Of a stretch of DNA of 6,908 nucleotides, positions 1 to 6,025 are shown piece after piece. Made by a program: the position numbers and the translations under genes. The DNA is from Gammaproteobacteria bacterium (lineage in GTDB: Bacteria; Pseudomonadota; Gammaproteobacteria; GCA-001735895), in contig QIJI01000362.1 in the NCBI GenBank assembly GCA_003231795.1, positions 1 through 6,908 of the forward strand, written 5' to 3'. A model generated the notes under the pieces. The model saw nothing but the letters and a program-made list of their open reading frames with translations. It ran no database searches and had not been told where the DNA came from. The stretch's first letter is position 1. Each line of letters starts with the position of its first letter.

Positions 1-648
1 AGCCTGATGTCGAATCGTTTGTTCGGCAATTTCGCGCTCATGACGAACCGATAAGGACTCCACGACAGTCTGGTTCAGGCGTTGCGCCGAGATCAAAATC
101 ATCGCCATGAACAGCGTTGACATAAAGGTCATTGGAAGGCTGATTTCGTTGTCGACCAGGTAAAACCTGATCACGATCGGGACCAGTGCGATGACGACAA
201 ATGCACGGGCGGCATTTATAACCGCGGCCAGCGTGGTAACCGCACCTGCACACATCCCGGCGACTACGAATCCAAGGAAAACCTGGTGCACCAGGCTTTG
301 CTCGGCAAATAACAGGTAACCACCGAGCCCCCAGGTCAGGCCGGAGGTAACGCCAGTAGCAATCGCGTAATGGTGCCACACATTGTCGACGACCCGTTGC
401 CCATCCAGCTTCCTGAACTTCAAATAGTTCAACAGTCGAACCAGCGATAGTAAATTGATGATTCCACACCAGGTGACAATGGCGGTCGAATTAATAACCG
501 GCCATAAGACGTAGGACAGCACCAGGCTGGCGATCAATACGGTCGATAGTGAGCTGGGTGTTGCGGCAAACAGAATTCGAATCTGTTCTGAGCGAACATC
601 GGTTAACTCGGTGTCACCAGGCAGATTATCGCGTTCACTGCGATTCAT
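1..648 (-). CDS. Multi-pass membrane protein, N-terminal part (probable sensor of a signalling protein), cut by window edge
   Basis: Seen: the minus strand is open for 216 codons from an ATG at 648 to the window edge, with no stop, so the C-terminus is missing. A short polar N-terminus (MNRSERDNLPGDTE) precedes about six hydrophobic segments near residues 25-50, 56-76, 95-115, 119-143, 147-165 and 169-190. A charged, helix-prone linker follows (RLNQTVVESLSVRHEREIAE, then QTIRHQA). The start overlaps the aroE stop as ATGA, which implies translational coupling and a place at the end of the hemB-aroE cluster. Known: a membrane block followed by such a linker ending in RHQA-like sequence often leads into a GGDEF diguanylate cyclase domain or a histidine kinase dimerisation helix. 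Inference: this is the sensory half of such a protein, most likely GGDEF or GGDEF-EAL. The output domain is not visible, so no symbol is given. That it is a real gene is well supported; its function is not. Confidence 0.8.
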   Translation of the reverse strand, partial: MNRSERDNLPGDTELTDVRSEQIRILFAATPSSLSTVLIASLVLSYVLWPVINSTAIVTWCGIINLLSLVRLLNYLKFRKLDGQRVVDNVWHHYAIATGVTSGLTWGLGGYLLFAEQSLVHQVFLGFVVAGMCAGAVTTLAAVINAARAFVVIALVPIVIRFYLVDNEISLPMTFMSTLFMAMILISAQRLNQTVVESLSVRHEREIAEQTIRHQA

Positions 649-1502
649 GTCTGGCGTAAAGACCCGAGAACTTCAGCGGTATCAACGCGGATTCCGCGCC
701 AGATATAAAAAGATTCTGCCGCCTGTTCCACCAGCATTCCGAGACCATCGTGGGCATCGACCGCACCGCGGGACAATGCCCAATCGACGAAGGCTGTTGC
801 TTTATCAAGCTTGTACATCATGTCATAGCATACCGAATTCGCCCCGAGTACCCCGTCAGGAACGGGCGGAATTTCATCGCTTAAACCGGCTGCGGTACCG
901 TTGATAATCAGGTCGAAATGTTCGCTTCCAAGGTCACGGTAAGCGGATACATCAATTTTACCGAGCCCGCTGAAATCTGCGGCCAGTTCTTCGGCTTTGT
1001 CCAGGCTACGGTTGGCAATGGTCAGGTTTCGCGGACCCTGTGCCAGGATCGGACCCAGTACGCCGCGCACCGCGCCGCCCGCACCGAGTATCAGGATTTT
1101 GCGCTGTCGCATCAGGATTCGCAGATTGCGAGCCAGGTCACGGGTTAGTCCGATGCCGTCGGTGTTATCGCCGACGATACTGCCGTCTTCCTGGAATATC
1201 AGGGTATTGACCGCACCCGCATCATGGGCCCGCGGGCTTAACTCATCACTGAGTTCCCATGCCTTGCGTTTGAAGGGCACTGTAATATTGAGACCCTTGA
1301 AATTTTGCTGTTGCAGGTCATAAAGGCCCTGTTCGAAATTATCTTCGGCTATTTCAATCGCCTGATATTGAATCAGCTGATTGACCTGTGTCGCAAATTG
1401 GGCATGAATCTGTGGTGACAGGCTGTGCGAAACCGGATTGCCGACGACGGCATAGCAATCATCCCCGGTCTCGCTATTGCTCACCGGTTTTGCTGCAACC
1501 AT
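645..1502 (-). CDS. aroE: Shikimate 5-dehydrogenase (NADP-dependent)
   Basis: AroE reduces 3-dehydroshikimate to shikimate with NADPH, the fourth step of the cytoplasmic shikimate pathway. Seen in the 285-residue reading: the shikimate-binding SLS (S27, S29) in GNPVSHSLSP, the catalytic lysine K78 in NITVPFK, GAVNTL at 96-101, the catalytic-pair aspartate D115 in DNTDGIG, a Rossmann glycine loop GAGGAV at 140-145, an NR pair at 164-165 that usually contacts the NADP phosphate, and the C-terminal GLGMLVEQAAESF helix. Nothing essential is missing. Start choice: the ATG at 1502 overlaps the end of hemB by 22 bases and adds about 13 residues relative to E. coli AroE. A GTG at 1484 would overlap the hemB stop as GTGA and give 279 residues, nearer the usual 272. 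Neither has a clear Shine-Dalgarno sequence, so translation is probably coupled to hemB. The gene is followed directly by the ATGA-coupled membrane protein gene. Confidence 0.96.
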   Translation of the reverse strand: MVAAKPVSNSETGDDCYAVVGNPVSHSLSPQIHAQFATQVNQLIQYQAIEIAEDNFEQGLYDLQQQNFKGLNITVPFKRKAWELSDELSPRAHDAGAVNTLIFQEDGSIVGDNTDGIGLTRDLARNLRILMRQRKILILGAGGAVRGVLGPILAQGPRNLTIANRSLDKAEELAADFSGLGKIDVSAYRDLGSEHFDLIINGTAAGLSDEIPPVPDGVLGANSVCYDMMYKLDKATAFVDWALSRGAVDAHDGLGMLVEQAAESFYIWRGIRVDTAEVLGSLRQT

Positions 1503-2476
1503 GCCGCTGCAGATTTTGCAAAATAAGTCAGAATTCCGTCGGCACCGGCCCGTTTTATCGAAAGTAGCGTTTCCAATACGCAGGATTTTTCATCGAGCCA
1601 GCCATTTAGCGTGGCCGCTTTCAACATCGAGTACTCACCGCTGACGTGATAGGCGAAAGTGGGGAACTGCAATTCTTGGCTAACTCTTCTAATAATATCG
1701 AGGTAGGGCAGGGCGGGTTTGACCATGATCATATCGGCCCCTTCATCGATATCGAGCATGACTTCTTGCAGGGCTTCGTTACTGTTGGCTGGGTCTATTT
1801 GATAGCTGAACTTGTTGCCACCCGCCAGATTACCCGCCGACCCGACTGCATCGCGAAACGGATCATAAAAATTGGACGCGTATTTCGCGGCATAAGCCAG
1901 TATGCGGGTATTTACATGCCCGTTTTGCTCCAGCATCTCTCGAATCGCGACGATTCTACCGTCCATCATATCGGAAGGGGCGACGATGTCGGCGCCTGCC
2001 TCGGCATGCGATAAGGCCTGCTTAACCAGTACTTCGACGGTTTCATCATTGGCAACATAACCCTGCCTAACCAGTCCGTCCTGACCATGACTGGTATAGG
2101 GATCCAGCGCGACATCGGTAATGACGCCGAGTTCCGGCTGTGCCTGCTTGATCGCTCGAATCGCGTTTTGCACTAGTCCATCCGGATTCCACGCCTCGTC
2201 GGCGGTATCACTTTTGCCGCTTTCACCGACTACCGGAAACAGTACAATCGCCGGAATCCGAAGTTCGGCGATTTGCTGCACTTCTTCAACCAGGGCGTTG
2301 ATACTGACCCGGTCGATCCCTGGCATGGATGTGATCGCTTCGCGATCCTGTGCTCCATCATGAACGAATATCGGGTAGATGAGATCATTTACGCTAAGCA
2401 CATTTTCACGCATTAAACGTCTGGAAAAGTCATCACGACGCATTCGGCGCTTGCGGATATAGGGGAAACTCGACAC
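1481..2476 (-). CDS. hemB: Porphobilinogen synthase (delta-aminolevulinic acid dehydratase), magnesium type
   Basis: HemB condenses two 5-aminolevulinate molecules into porphobilinogen, the first common step of tetrapyrrole (heme) synthesis, as a cytoplasmic oligomer. Seen: 331 residues with both active-site lysines, K198 in AYAAKYAS and K253 in MIMVKPALPYLDI (the Schiff-base lysine), plus APSDMMDGR at 166-174. At the metal-site position the sequence reads DVALDPYTSHGQDG (D121, A123, D125), where zinc-dependent enzymes have three cysteines. This is the Pseudomonas-type, magnesium-stimulated form. Start: GTG at 2476, with GAGAG four bases upstream and an in-frame TAA seven codons upstream, so no longer in-frame start is available. 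A nearby ATG at 2478 is out of frame. It is the first gene of a hemB-aroE-membrane protein cluster and overlaps aroE by 22 bases. A weak promoter candidate lies about 50 bases upstream. Confidence 0.97.
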   Translation of the reverse strand: MSSFPYIRKRRMRRDDFSRRLMRENVLSVNDLIYPIFVHDGAQDREAITSMPGIDRVSINALVEEVQQIAELRIPAIVLFPVVGESGKSDTADEAWNPDGLVQNAIRAIKQAQPELGVITDVALDPYTSHGQDGLVRQGYVANDETVEVLVKQALSHAEAGADIVAPSDMMDGRIVAIREMLEQNGHVNTRILAYAAKYASNFYDPFRDAVGSAGNLAGGNKFSYQIDPANSNEALQEVMLDIDEGADMIMVKPALPYLDIIRRVSQELQFPTFAYHVSGEYSMLKAATLNGWLDEKSCVLETLLSIKRAGADGILTYFAKSAAAWLQQNR

Positions 2477-2523
2477 ATCACTCTCGTAGTTTGGTTAAAC
2501 GGGCATCAATCGAAACAGCTTTG

Positions 2524-2529
2524 AGTATA
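2524..2529 (-). promoter_or_regulatory. Candidate -10 box for hemB
   Basis: On the minus strand the hexamer TATACT (five of six to consensus) lies about 48 bases before the hemB GTG. The sequence 17 bases further upstream is GC-rich and has no good -35 match, so this is only a tentative promoter. A separate hemB promoter would make sense because the gene upstream is a pseudogene. Confidence 0.25.
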
Positions 2530-2545
2530 GCTGGACCCGCTCGTT

Positions 2546-2561
2546 TGTGCGCGCTCGCACA
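2546..2561. other. Short GC-rich hairpin between the M48 pseudogene and hemB
   Basis: TGTGCG and CGCACA form a perfect six-base stem around a CGCT loop, about 30 bases after the M48 stop codon. No T-tract follows on either strand, so it is not a convincing intrinsic terminator. It might be a transcript-end stabiliser, an attenuator-like element or chance. Confidence 0.3.
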
Positions 2562-2588
2562 TTGCGGATTAACTCGCGCACCAGCTCC

Positions 2589-3477
2589 TTAGTCACGGGT
2601 AATAATTTTTAAAGTTTTGATACTTGTGATATCGCCCTGAGGGAATGCCCGATTGAGCAGGCGAAGAATATCCTCAGCCTGGTGTTCGATTGCGCTACGC
2701 TGCGCCAGCGAAGCGAAATTATCGCCGCTTTGCCGCTCAATGATTTCCAGCCTGGGTAGCTGGATTGCGTCAATCTGTTCTGGCGTCAGTCGCGTGAAAC
2801 TGCTGTTAATGGCATTAAAGTACGAGTCGCTTTCGACAAACTGTTCATTTTTGGCGGTTCCCAAGAGTGTTAATGCCTGACGATTATCAAGTTCGATGGC
2901 AGAAATCCGTGCTGGCTGATAGTCACCACTTTTTGGCTTGACTCGAGTACGCGCAGTGACTCCGTATTCTCGTTTGCGCACCTCGAGTTCTTTATTTCGG
3001 GTCAGTCGTTTCAGCAATGCAACCAGTGATTCATCTTTACCGAGACTCACCACCGCAATTTGCACCAGCGCCTCTTTGTCAGGGTTCCTGGCCTGTAGAA
3101 ACGCTTCGTTATTTTGCACCTGCCAGCACCGCTTCGGATCCCTGATAGGCCATGATTCCACGCGTAATATAGATATATCCTCCGGGCAATGCGAAGGCGT
3201 TGATATCGGGTGAGTCGAGTACGGTAAAAGTAAATTTCAAATACGAGCGATGACTTTTAGCTGCCAGTTGCTGACCGATTCGGTTCACATAAGCCTGTAA
3301 CTCGGGGTCATCGTAAACCCCGTACTGGGCGAGTATTGCACTGTGGTAACGACGGCCCTGTTCGATTTCCCTGGACTCGGAAACAATGGCGAAATCGCTG
3401 TCGCCCGTAACCGGGTTGGTAGCGCAGCCGCTAATAGTGAATAGCAGCAATATCAAGCAGGTATAAACTTTGTTCAT
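2589..3477 (-). pseudogene. M48-family metalloprotease lipoprotein, internally deleted and frameshifted
   Basis: Seen: two ORF pieces in different frames fit the two ends of one protein. The N-terminal piece starts at an ATG at 3477 and has a lipoprotein signal with lipobox ISGC (C18; Ala follows, which suggests outer-membrane sorting). It then has the TNPVTG start and the NAFALPGGYIYITRGIMAY strand-helix that in M48 proteases leads straight into HExxH. It instead ends at SEAVLAGAK and a stop at about 3109. The C-terminal piece (from W, 3125, to the TAA at 2589, 178 residues) has the late features of the same family, including RLTPEQ and a LysM-like stretch (LEIIERQSGDNFASLAQRS, then LLNRAFPQG). 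Known: full-length relatives are about 480 residues and carry the zinc ligands HExxH and a downstream Glu between these parts. Inference: about 190 residues, including the whole zinc site, were deleted, and the scar is out of frame. It cannot be an active protease. A short lipoprotein of about 120 residues may still be made. Confidence 0.85.
3117..3126 (-). other. Deletion scar with microhomology in the M48 pseudogene
   Basis: On the minus strand CTGGCAGGTG reads as Leu-Ala-Gly-(Val) in the frame of the N-terminal piece, as expected in LAGVLGHE-type M48 sequence. In the frame of the C-terminal piece it reads as (Cys)-Trp-Gln-Val, where relatives have a Gly-Trp-x-Val motif. The same ten bases thus fit both flanks. 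I infer that the intact gene had a short direct repeat here and that recombination or slippage between the copies removed the middle. Confidence 0.5.
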
Positions 3478-3550
3478 GGGCCAATTATTCAGCGGCACCG
3501 AAGGTAATTCAAAATTTAAAAAGGGCTAGATTTAAAAAAAAGGCAAGACA

Positions 3551-3579
3551 TAAAAAAGGGGTGCTGTTGCACCCCTTTT
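3551..3579 (-). terminator. Intrinsic terminator after rpmE2
   Basis: A perfect 11-base-pair stem, AAAAGGGGTGC with GCACCCCTTTT, surrounds a four-base loop. On the minus strand it is followed by a run of T (TTTTTTA overall), starting about 32 bases beyond the rpmE2 stop. It is a textbook rho-independent terminator and separates rpmE2 from the M48 pseudogene. The plus strand has only four T after the stem, so it would work less well in that direction. Confidence 0.9.
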
Positions 3580-3610
3580 CAAATCAGACAGTAAGTCGAC
3601 GATTCAGGTC

Positions 3611-3853
3611 TTATTTGCCGTAACGTTGACGGAACTTGTCGACCTGTTTAGCGGTTTGCAGGATATGCTGCTTGCCGGTATAAAACGGATGAGACTGACT
3701 TGAAATTTCAAGTTTCAGCAATGGATACTCATTGCCGTCTTCCCATTTAATGGTTTCTTTGGTAGTTGCAGTTGATTTTGTCAGGATCGCAAATTCTGAG
3801 GAAATGTCCTGGAAGACAACGTCTCGATAATCCGGGTGAATGCCTTGTTTCAT
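3611..3853 (-). CDS. rpmE2: 50S ribosomal protein L31 type B (zinc-independent)
   Basis: This is a protein of the large ribosomal subunit that contributes to a bridge with the small subunit. Seen: 80 residues beginning MKQGIHPDYRDVVFQD, with the family block ETIKWEDGNEYPLLKLEISS followed by HPFYTGKQ and ending in KFRQRYGK. There is not a single cysteine, so the CxxC zinc site of type A L31 is absent, and the length matches type B proteins. Known: in many bacteria this paralogue replaces the zinc-binding form when zinc is scarce and is repressed by Zur. I could not find a convincing Zur operator upstream, and the usual partner rpmJ2 is not next to it. The ATG at 3853 is the canonical start although no strong Shine-Dalgarno is seen. 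It is probably monocistronic: a long AT-rich leader lies upstream and a strong terminator downstream. Confidence 0.95.
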   Translation of the reverse strand: MKQGIHPDYRDVVFQDISSEFAILTKSTATTKETIKWEDGNEYPLLKLEISSQSHPFYTGKQHILQTAKQVDKFRQRYGK

Positions 3854-4028
3854 GGTTTCGTCTAAATGGGTCGGGCGATAAAGGGCGCGAATTCTGACCG
3901 TTTACGTCGAAAAGTGCAAGTGTTTTCTTGTTTGGAGGCATCAGTAAACAGGCCGATTTAGCAGTCATAGTTAAAGTGCTTTGTAATAACCTATTTATAA
4001 AACATTGAGTCGATTATCGGCTTTCATC

Positions 4029-4063
4029 TTATCCACAAAAGCTGTGGATAACGCTGTGCATAA
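4029..4063. promoter_or_regulatory. Cluster of three DnaA boxes
   Basis: Three nine-base matches to the DnaA-box consensus TTATNCACA lie within 35 bases: TTATCCACA on the plus strand at 4029-4037, the exact inverse TGTGGATAA at 4043-4051 (five-base spacer), and TGTGCATAA (TTATGCACA on the minus strand) at 4055-4063 (three-base spacer). The first two are perfect high-affinity sequences facing each other, and the third shares the orientation of the second. Known: such clusters occur in replication origins, DnaA-titrating or DnaA-reactivating loci, and DnaA-controlled promoters. Inference: this is a real DnaA-binding site upstream of rpmE2. Which role it plays cannot be told from the sequence. 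Confidence 0.7.
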
Positions 4064-4120
4064 AGTGGGTAGGCCTGATCCAAAGCCACGGAAACGCTGG
4101 GTTTTTGTTAGATGGGTCAC

Positions 4121-4140
4121 TTTTTAACCAACTTTAAAAA
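4121..4140. repeat. AT-only inverted repeat
   Basis: TTTTTAA and TTAAAAA form a seven-base stem around a CCAACT loop in the AT-rich stretch next to the DnaA boxes. With no GC pairs it is a poor terminator. It may simply reflect AT-rich, easily melted DNA. Confidence 0.35.
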
Positions 4141-4210
4141 TATGTGTTAAAACAATAGGTTAGAGAAATATTCAAATTCGATAAAAATTTTCCAGAAATA
4201 ATTCTTGACA

Positions 4211-4241
4211 ATATTCACAAGCGTATTTCAGTTGTGCATAA
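4211..4241. promoter_or_regulatory. Additional DnaA-box matches at the hemW end
   Basis: TGTGCATAA at 4233-4241 fits TTATNCACA on the minus strand and overlaps the last codons of hemW. ATATTCACA at 4211-4219 on the plus strand has one mismatch. Together with the trio near 4029-4063 they flank the AT-rich stretch on both sides. The weaker one may be chance. Confidence 0.4.
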
Positions 4242-5433
4242 TTTCTCGGCTTGACTCGAAGAATGGCTTCTTTTTTGCTTTCGAACTAGTCAGAAACATG
4301 GCCTGTAAATCGTTTAGATACCGAAATCCGAGTGCAGTTGGCGTGATTCTGGGTCCTGTAAATGAAATTAGTCCTTTGTCGATAGCTTGTTCCAGTGCGG
4401 GTTGCAGGTAATTCAGTGATATTCCGGTGTTGGCATAAAACAAACTGCTTTCAAATCCATCGCTGAGTCGTAAAGCATTTAACATGAACTCAAATATCAG
4501 GTCTTGTTGTTGCAGGTCCGTTTCGCTGCTGATTCGCGCTGCTCCCGATTGTTTGAGGTAGGCATTGGGTTGTCTTTTGCGGACCCGGCGGATGACCCGG
4601 TTTTCTCCGCCCAGCGTTATCTTGCCATGGGCGCCGGCGCCAATACCGATATAGTCTCCAAACTGCCAGTAGTTGAGATTATGTTCCGACCTTAGATGAT
4701 CGCGACAATAAGCCGATATCTCGTACTGTTGATAACCCTGTTGTGACAGTAACGACTGACACTCGATTTGTTGCTCCCAGGCAAGATCGTCATCGGGCAA
4801 TGCCGCAGGCGGATCATGGTGAAACAGTGTGTTGGGTTCGATCGTGAGCTGATAATGGGAAATATGTTGCACCGATAGCGAAATCGCCAGTTGCAAATCG
4901 TCGACCGCCTCGGCGCAAGTCTGTCCGGGCAGTCCGTACATAAGGTCGAGGTTGATGTTACGGAATCCTGCCTGTCGGGCCAATTCAACCGCGCGTAGAC
5001 CCTGATCACGATTGTGCACTCTGCCGAGGGTGGCAAGCTGTTTGTCATCGAAACTCTGAATGCCGATTGAAAGTCGATTCACGCCAGCATCGAAGTAGTC
5101 ACGATAGTTTTTTGCATCTGCACTACCGGGGTTTGATTCCATGGTTATCTCTATGGCTGGTGCGAAATTCAGCAATGCCCGTAAACCGGAAAACAGTTTT
5201 TCAATGGCTTCGCCTGAAAACAGCGATGGAGTGCCTCCGCCAATAAAGATCGATTCGATACGGCGACCCCAGATCAGCGGCAGATCCTGTTCAAGATCCT
5301 GTAGTAGCGCATCGACATAGGCCTGCTCTGGAATGACCTCCGCCTCATGCGAATTGAAATCACAGTATGGACATTTCTTTACACACCACGGCAGGTGAAT
5401 GTACAGGCCCAGTGGCGGGTTGCTGCTAAACAC
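4228..5433 (-). CDS. hemW: Radical SAM family heme chaperone HemW
   Basis: HemW binds heme and is thought to insert it into target proteins such as respiratory enzymes. It was long misannotated as oxygen-independent coproporphyrinogen oxidase. Seen in 401 residues: the radical SAM cluster motif C17-xxx-C21-xx-C24 in WCVKKCPYCDF, GGGTPS at 65-70 for S-adenosylmethionine binding, MESNPGS, NRLSIGIQSFD, NLDLMYGLPGQT, the HNLNYW motif and GIGAGAHG, then a C-terminal HemN-type domain. Start: GTG at 5433, eight bases inside the end of rdgB, with no strong ribosome site, so translation is probably coupled. No ATG exists before the conserved YIHLPWC. Oddity: relatives usually end near the LQAMFL position, but here about 20 further residues follow, rich in Lys and Ser (SSKAKKKPFF then ESSREIMHN). 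The last codons overlap a DnaA-box match. Confidence 0.95.
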   Translation of the reverse strand: MFSSNPPLGLYIHLPWCVKKCPYCDFNSHEAEVIPEQAYVDALLQDLEQDLPLIWGRRIESIFIGGGTPSLFSGEAIEKLFSGLRALLNFAPAIEITMESNPGSADAKNYRDYFDAGVNRLSIGIQSFDDKQLATLGRVHNRDQGLRAVELARQAGFRNINLDLMYGLPGQTCAEAVDDLQLAISLSVQHISHYQLTIEPNTLFHHDPPAALPDDDLAWEQQIECQSLLSQQGYQQYEISAYCRDHLRSEHNLNYWQFGDYIGIGAGAHGKITLGGENRVIRRVRKRQPNAYLKQSGAARISSETDLQQQDLIFEFMLNALRLSDGFESSLFYANTGISLNYLQPALEQAIDKGLISFTGPRITPTALGFRYLNDLQAMFLTSSKAKKKPFFESSREIMHN

Positions 5434-6025
5434 GGATCAGCGAGAGCTTTCGTTTCAACTCGGTCAGCGCCTGGCCACGATGGCTGAGCCTGTTTTTTTC
5501 AGCCGCGCTCAGTTCGGCACTGCTGCAACCTTTTTCTGGCAGATAGAAATAGGGGTCATAACCGAAGCCACCGTCGCCGCTCGGTTGCAATTGAATCATC
5601 CCTTCCCAGTCGCCCTCGCAGATTAATGGAGATGGGTCCGCAGCATGGCGCATCAATACGATTACCGCGCGATACCTGGCACCTCGCTCTGCCTTGGGGA
5701 CCGACTTCAGCTTTTCGACTAAAAGCGCATTGTTGGCCGCATCGTCAGCCCCGGTTCCGGCGAAACGGGCGCTATACACGCCGGGTGCTCCATCCAGAGC
5801 GTCAACCTCGATGCCCGAATCGTCCGCCAGTGCGGGTAACCCGGTCTCGATGGCTGCATGTCGAGCCTTGATGATTGCGTTTTCTACGAAGGTTGTGCCG
5901 GTCTCGGCGACTTCGCTGACATTAAATTCAGACTGTGCGCTGAGTTGATAGCCCAGGTCATCGAGGATTGCCGATAGCTCGCGCAGTTTTCCGGGATTAC
6001 CCGAGGCCAGCACGAGTTGTTTCAC
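5426..6025 (-). CDS. rdgB: RdgB/HAM1 family non-canonical purine NTP pyrophosphatase (dITP/XTPase)
   Basis: RdgB hydrolyses dITP, ITP and XTP to the monophosphate and pyrophosphate, which keeps deaminated purines out of DNA and RNA. Seen: 199 residues (E. coli 197) with SGNPGK at 8-13 (K13), E41 in the AETGTTFVENA metal-site block, D68-D69 in ALADDSGIEVDALDGAPGVYSARFAG (D69 corresponds to the catalytic base), GGFGYDPYF for base recognition, and the C-terminal SHRGQAL. Length and motifs are all as expected. Start: GTG at 6025, overlapping the rph stop as GTGA, with an AGG about seven bases upstream. The downstream hemW start overlaps this gene's end by eight bases. It is the middle gene of the rph-rdgB-hemW operon, an order common in gammaproteobacteria. 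Confidence 0.97.
   Translation of the reverse strand: MKQLVLASGNPGKLRELSAILDDLGYQLSAQSEFNVSEVAETGTTFVENAIIKARHAAIETGLPALADDSGIEVDALDGAPGVYSARFAGTGADDAANNALLVEKLKSVPKAERGARYRAVIVLMRHAADPSPLICEGDWEGMIQLQPSGDGGFGYDPYFYLPEKGCSSAELSAAEKNRLSHRGQALTELKRKLSLIRV

Larger units (their letters stand above)
3854..4227. other. AT-rich intergenic region between hemW and rpmE2
   Basis: About 370 bases without a convincing gene. Its left part (3854-3968) is open on the minus strand in one frame, but this runs into rpmE2 in another frame and resembles nothing I recognise. The central part holds clustered DnaA boxes, and 4110-4227 is strongly AT-rich, with an AT-only inverted repeat. The rpmE2 promoter must lie here, but no pair of -35 and -10 boxes stands out. 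The best -10-like words on the minus strand are GATAAT and TATAAA, both without a matching -35. No clear terminator for hemW is visible. Confidence 0.7.

Noticed and set aside
38..469. Open minus-strand frame of 143 codons in the left end
   Set aside because: It lies out of frame within the membrane protein gene. Its product is rich in Cys, Arg and Trp with no family features, while the other frame gives clean membrane helices and an ATGA start.
2495..2596. Small minus-strand ORF (GTG start, 33 residues, basic) between the M48 pseudogene and hemB
   Set aside because: AAGGAG lies only three bases before an internal GTG and no site precedes the first GTG. There is no recognisable similarity, so it is too short to separate from chance.
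3747..3968. Minus-strand ORF of 73 codons overlapping the start of rpmE2
   Set aside because: No ribosome site and no recognised family. Its second half runs out of frame through rpmE2. It is not the rpmJ2 (L36) partner one might expect there.
3982..4004. Possible Zur-like dyad (TGTAATAAC ... TATAAAACA)
   Set aside because: The half-sites match poorly and are spaced too widely compared with the known gammaproteobacterial Zur palindrome.
4029..4241. Main chromosomal replication origin
   Set aside because: The boxes and AT-rich DNA fit, but no dnaA, dnaN, gidA, parAB or rpmH is nearby and only one GATC is present within the 4029-4241 cluster. Kept only as a DnaA-binding cluster.
4205..4242. 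Plus-strand promoter (TTGACA at 4205-4210 with CATAAT at 4237-4242)
   Set aside because: The spacing of 26 bases is far too long, and no plus-strand gene follows.
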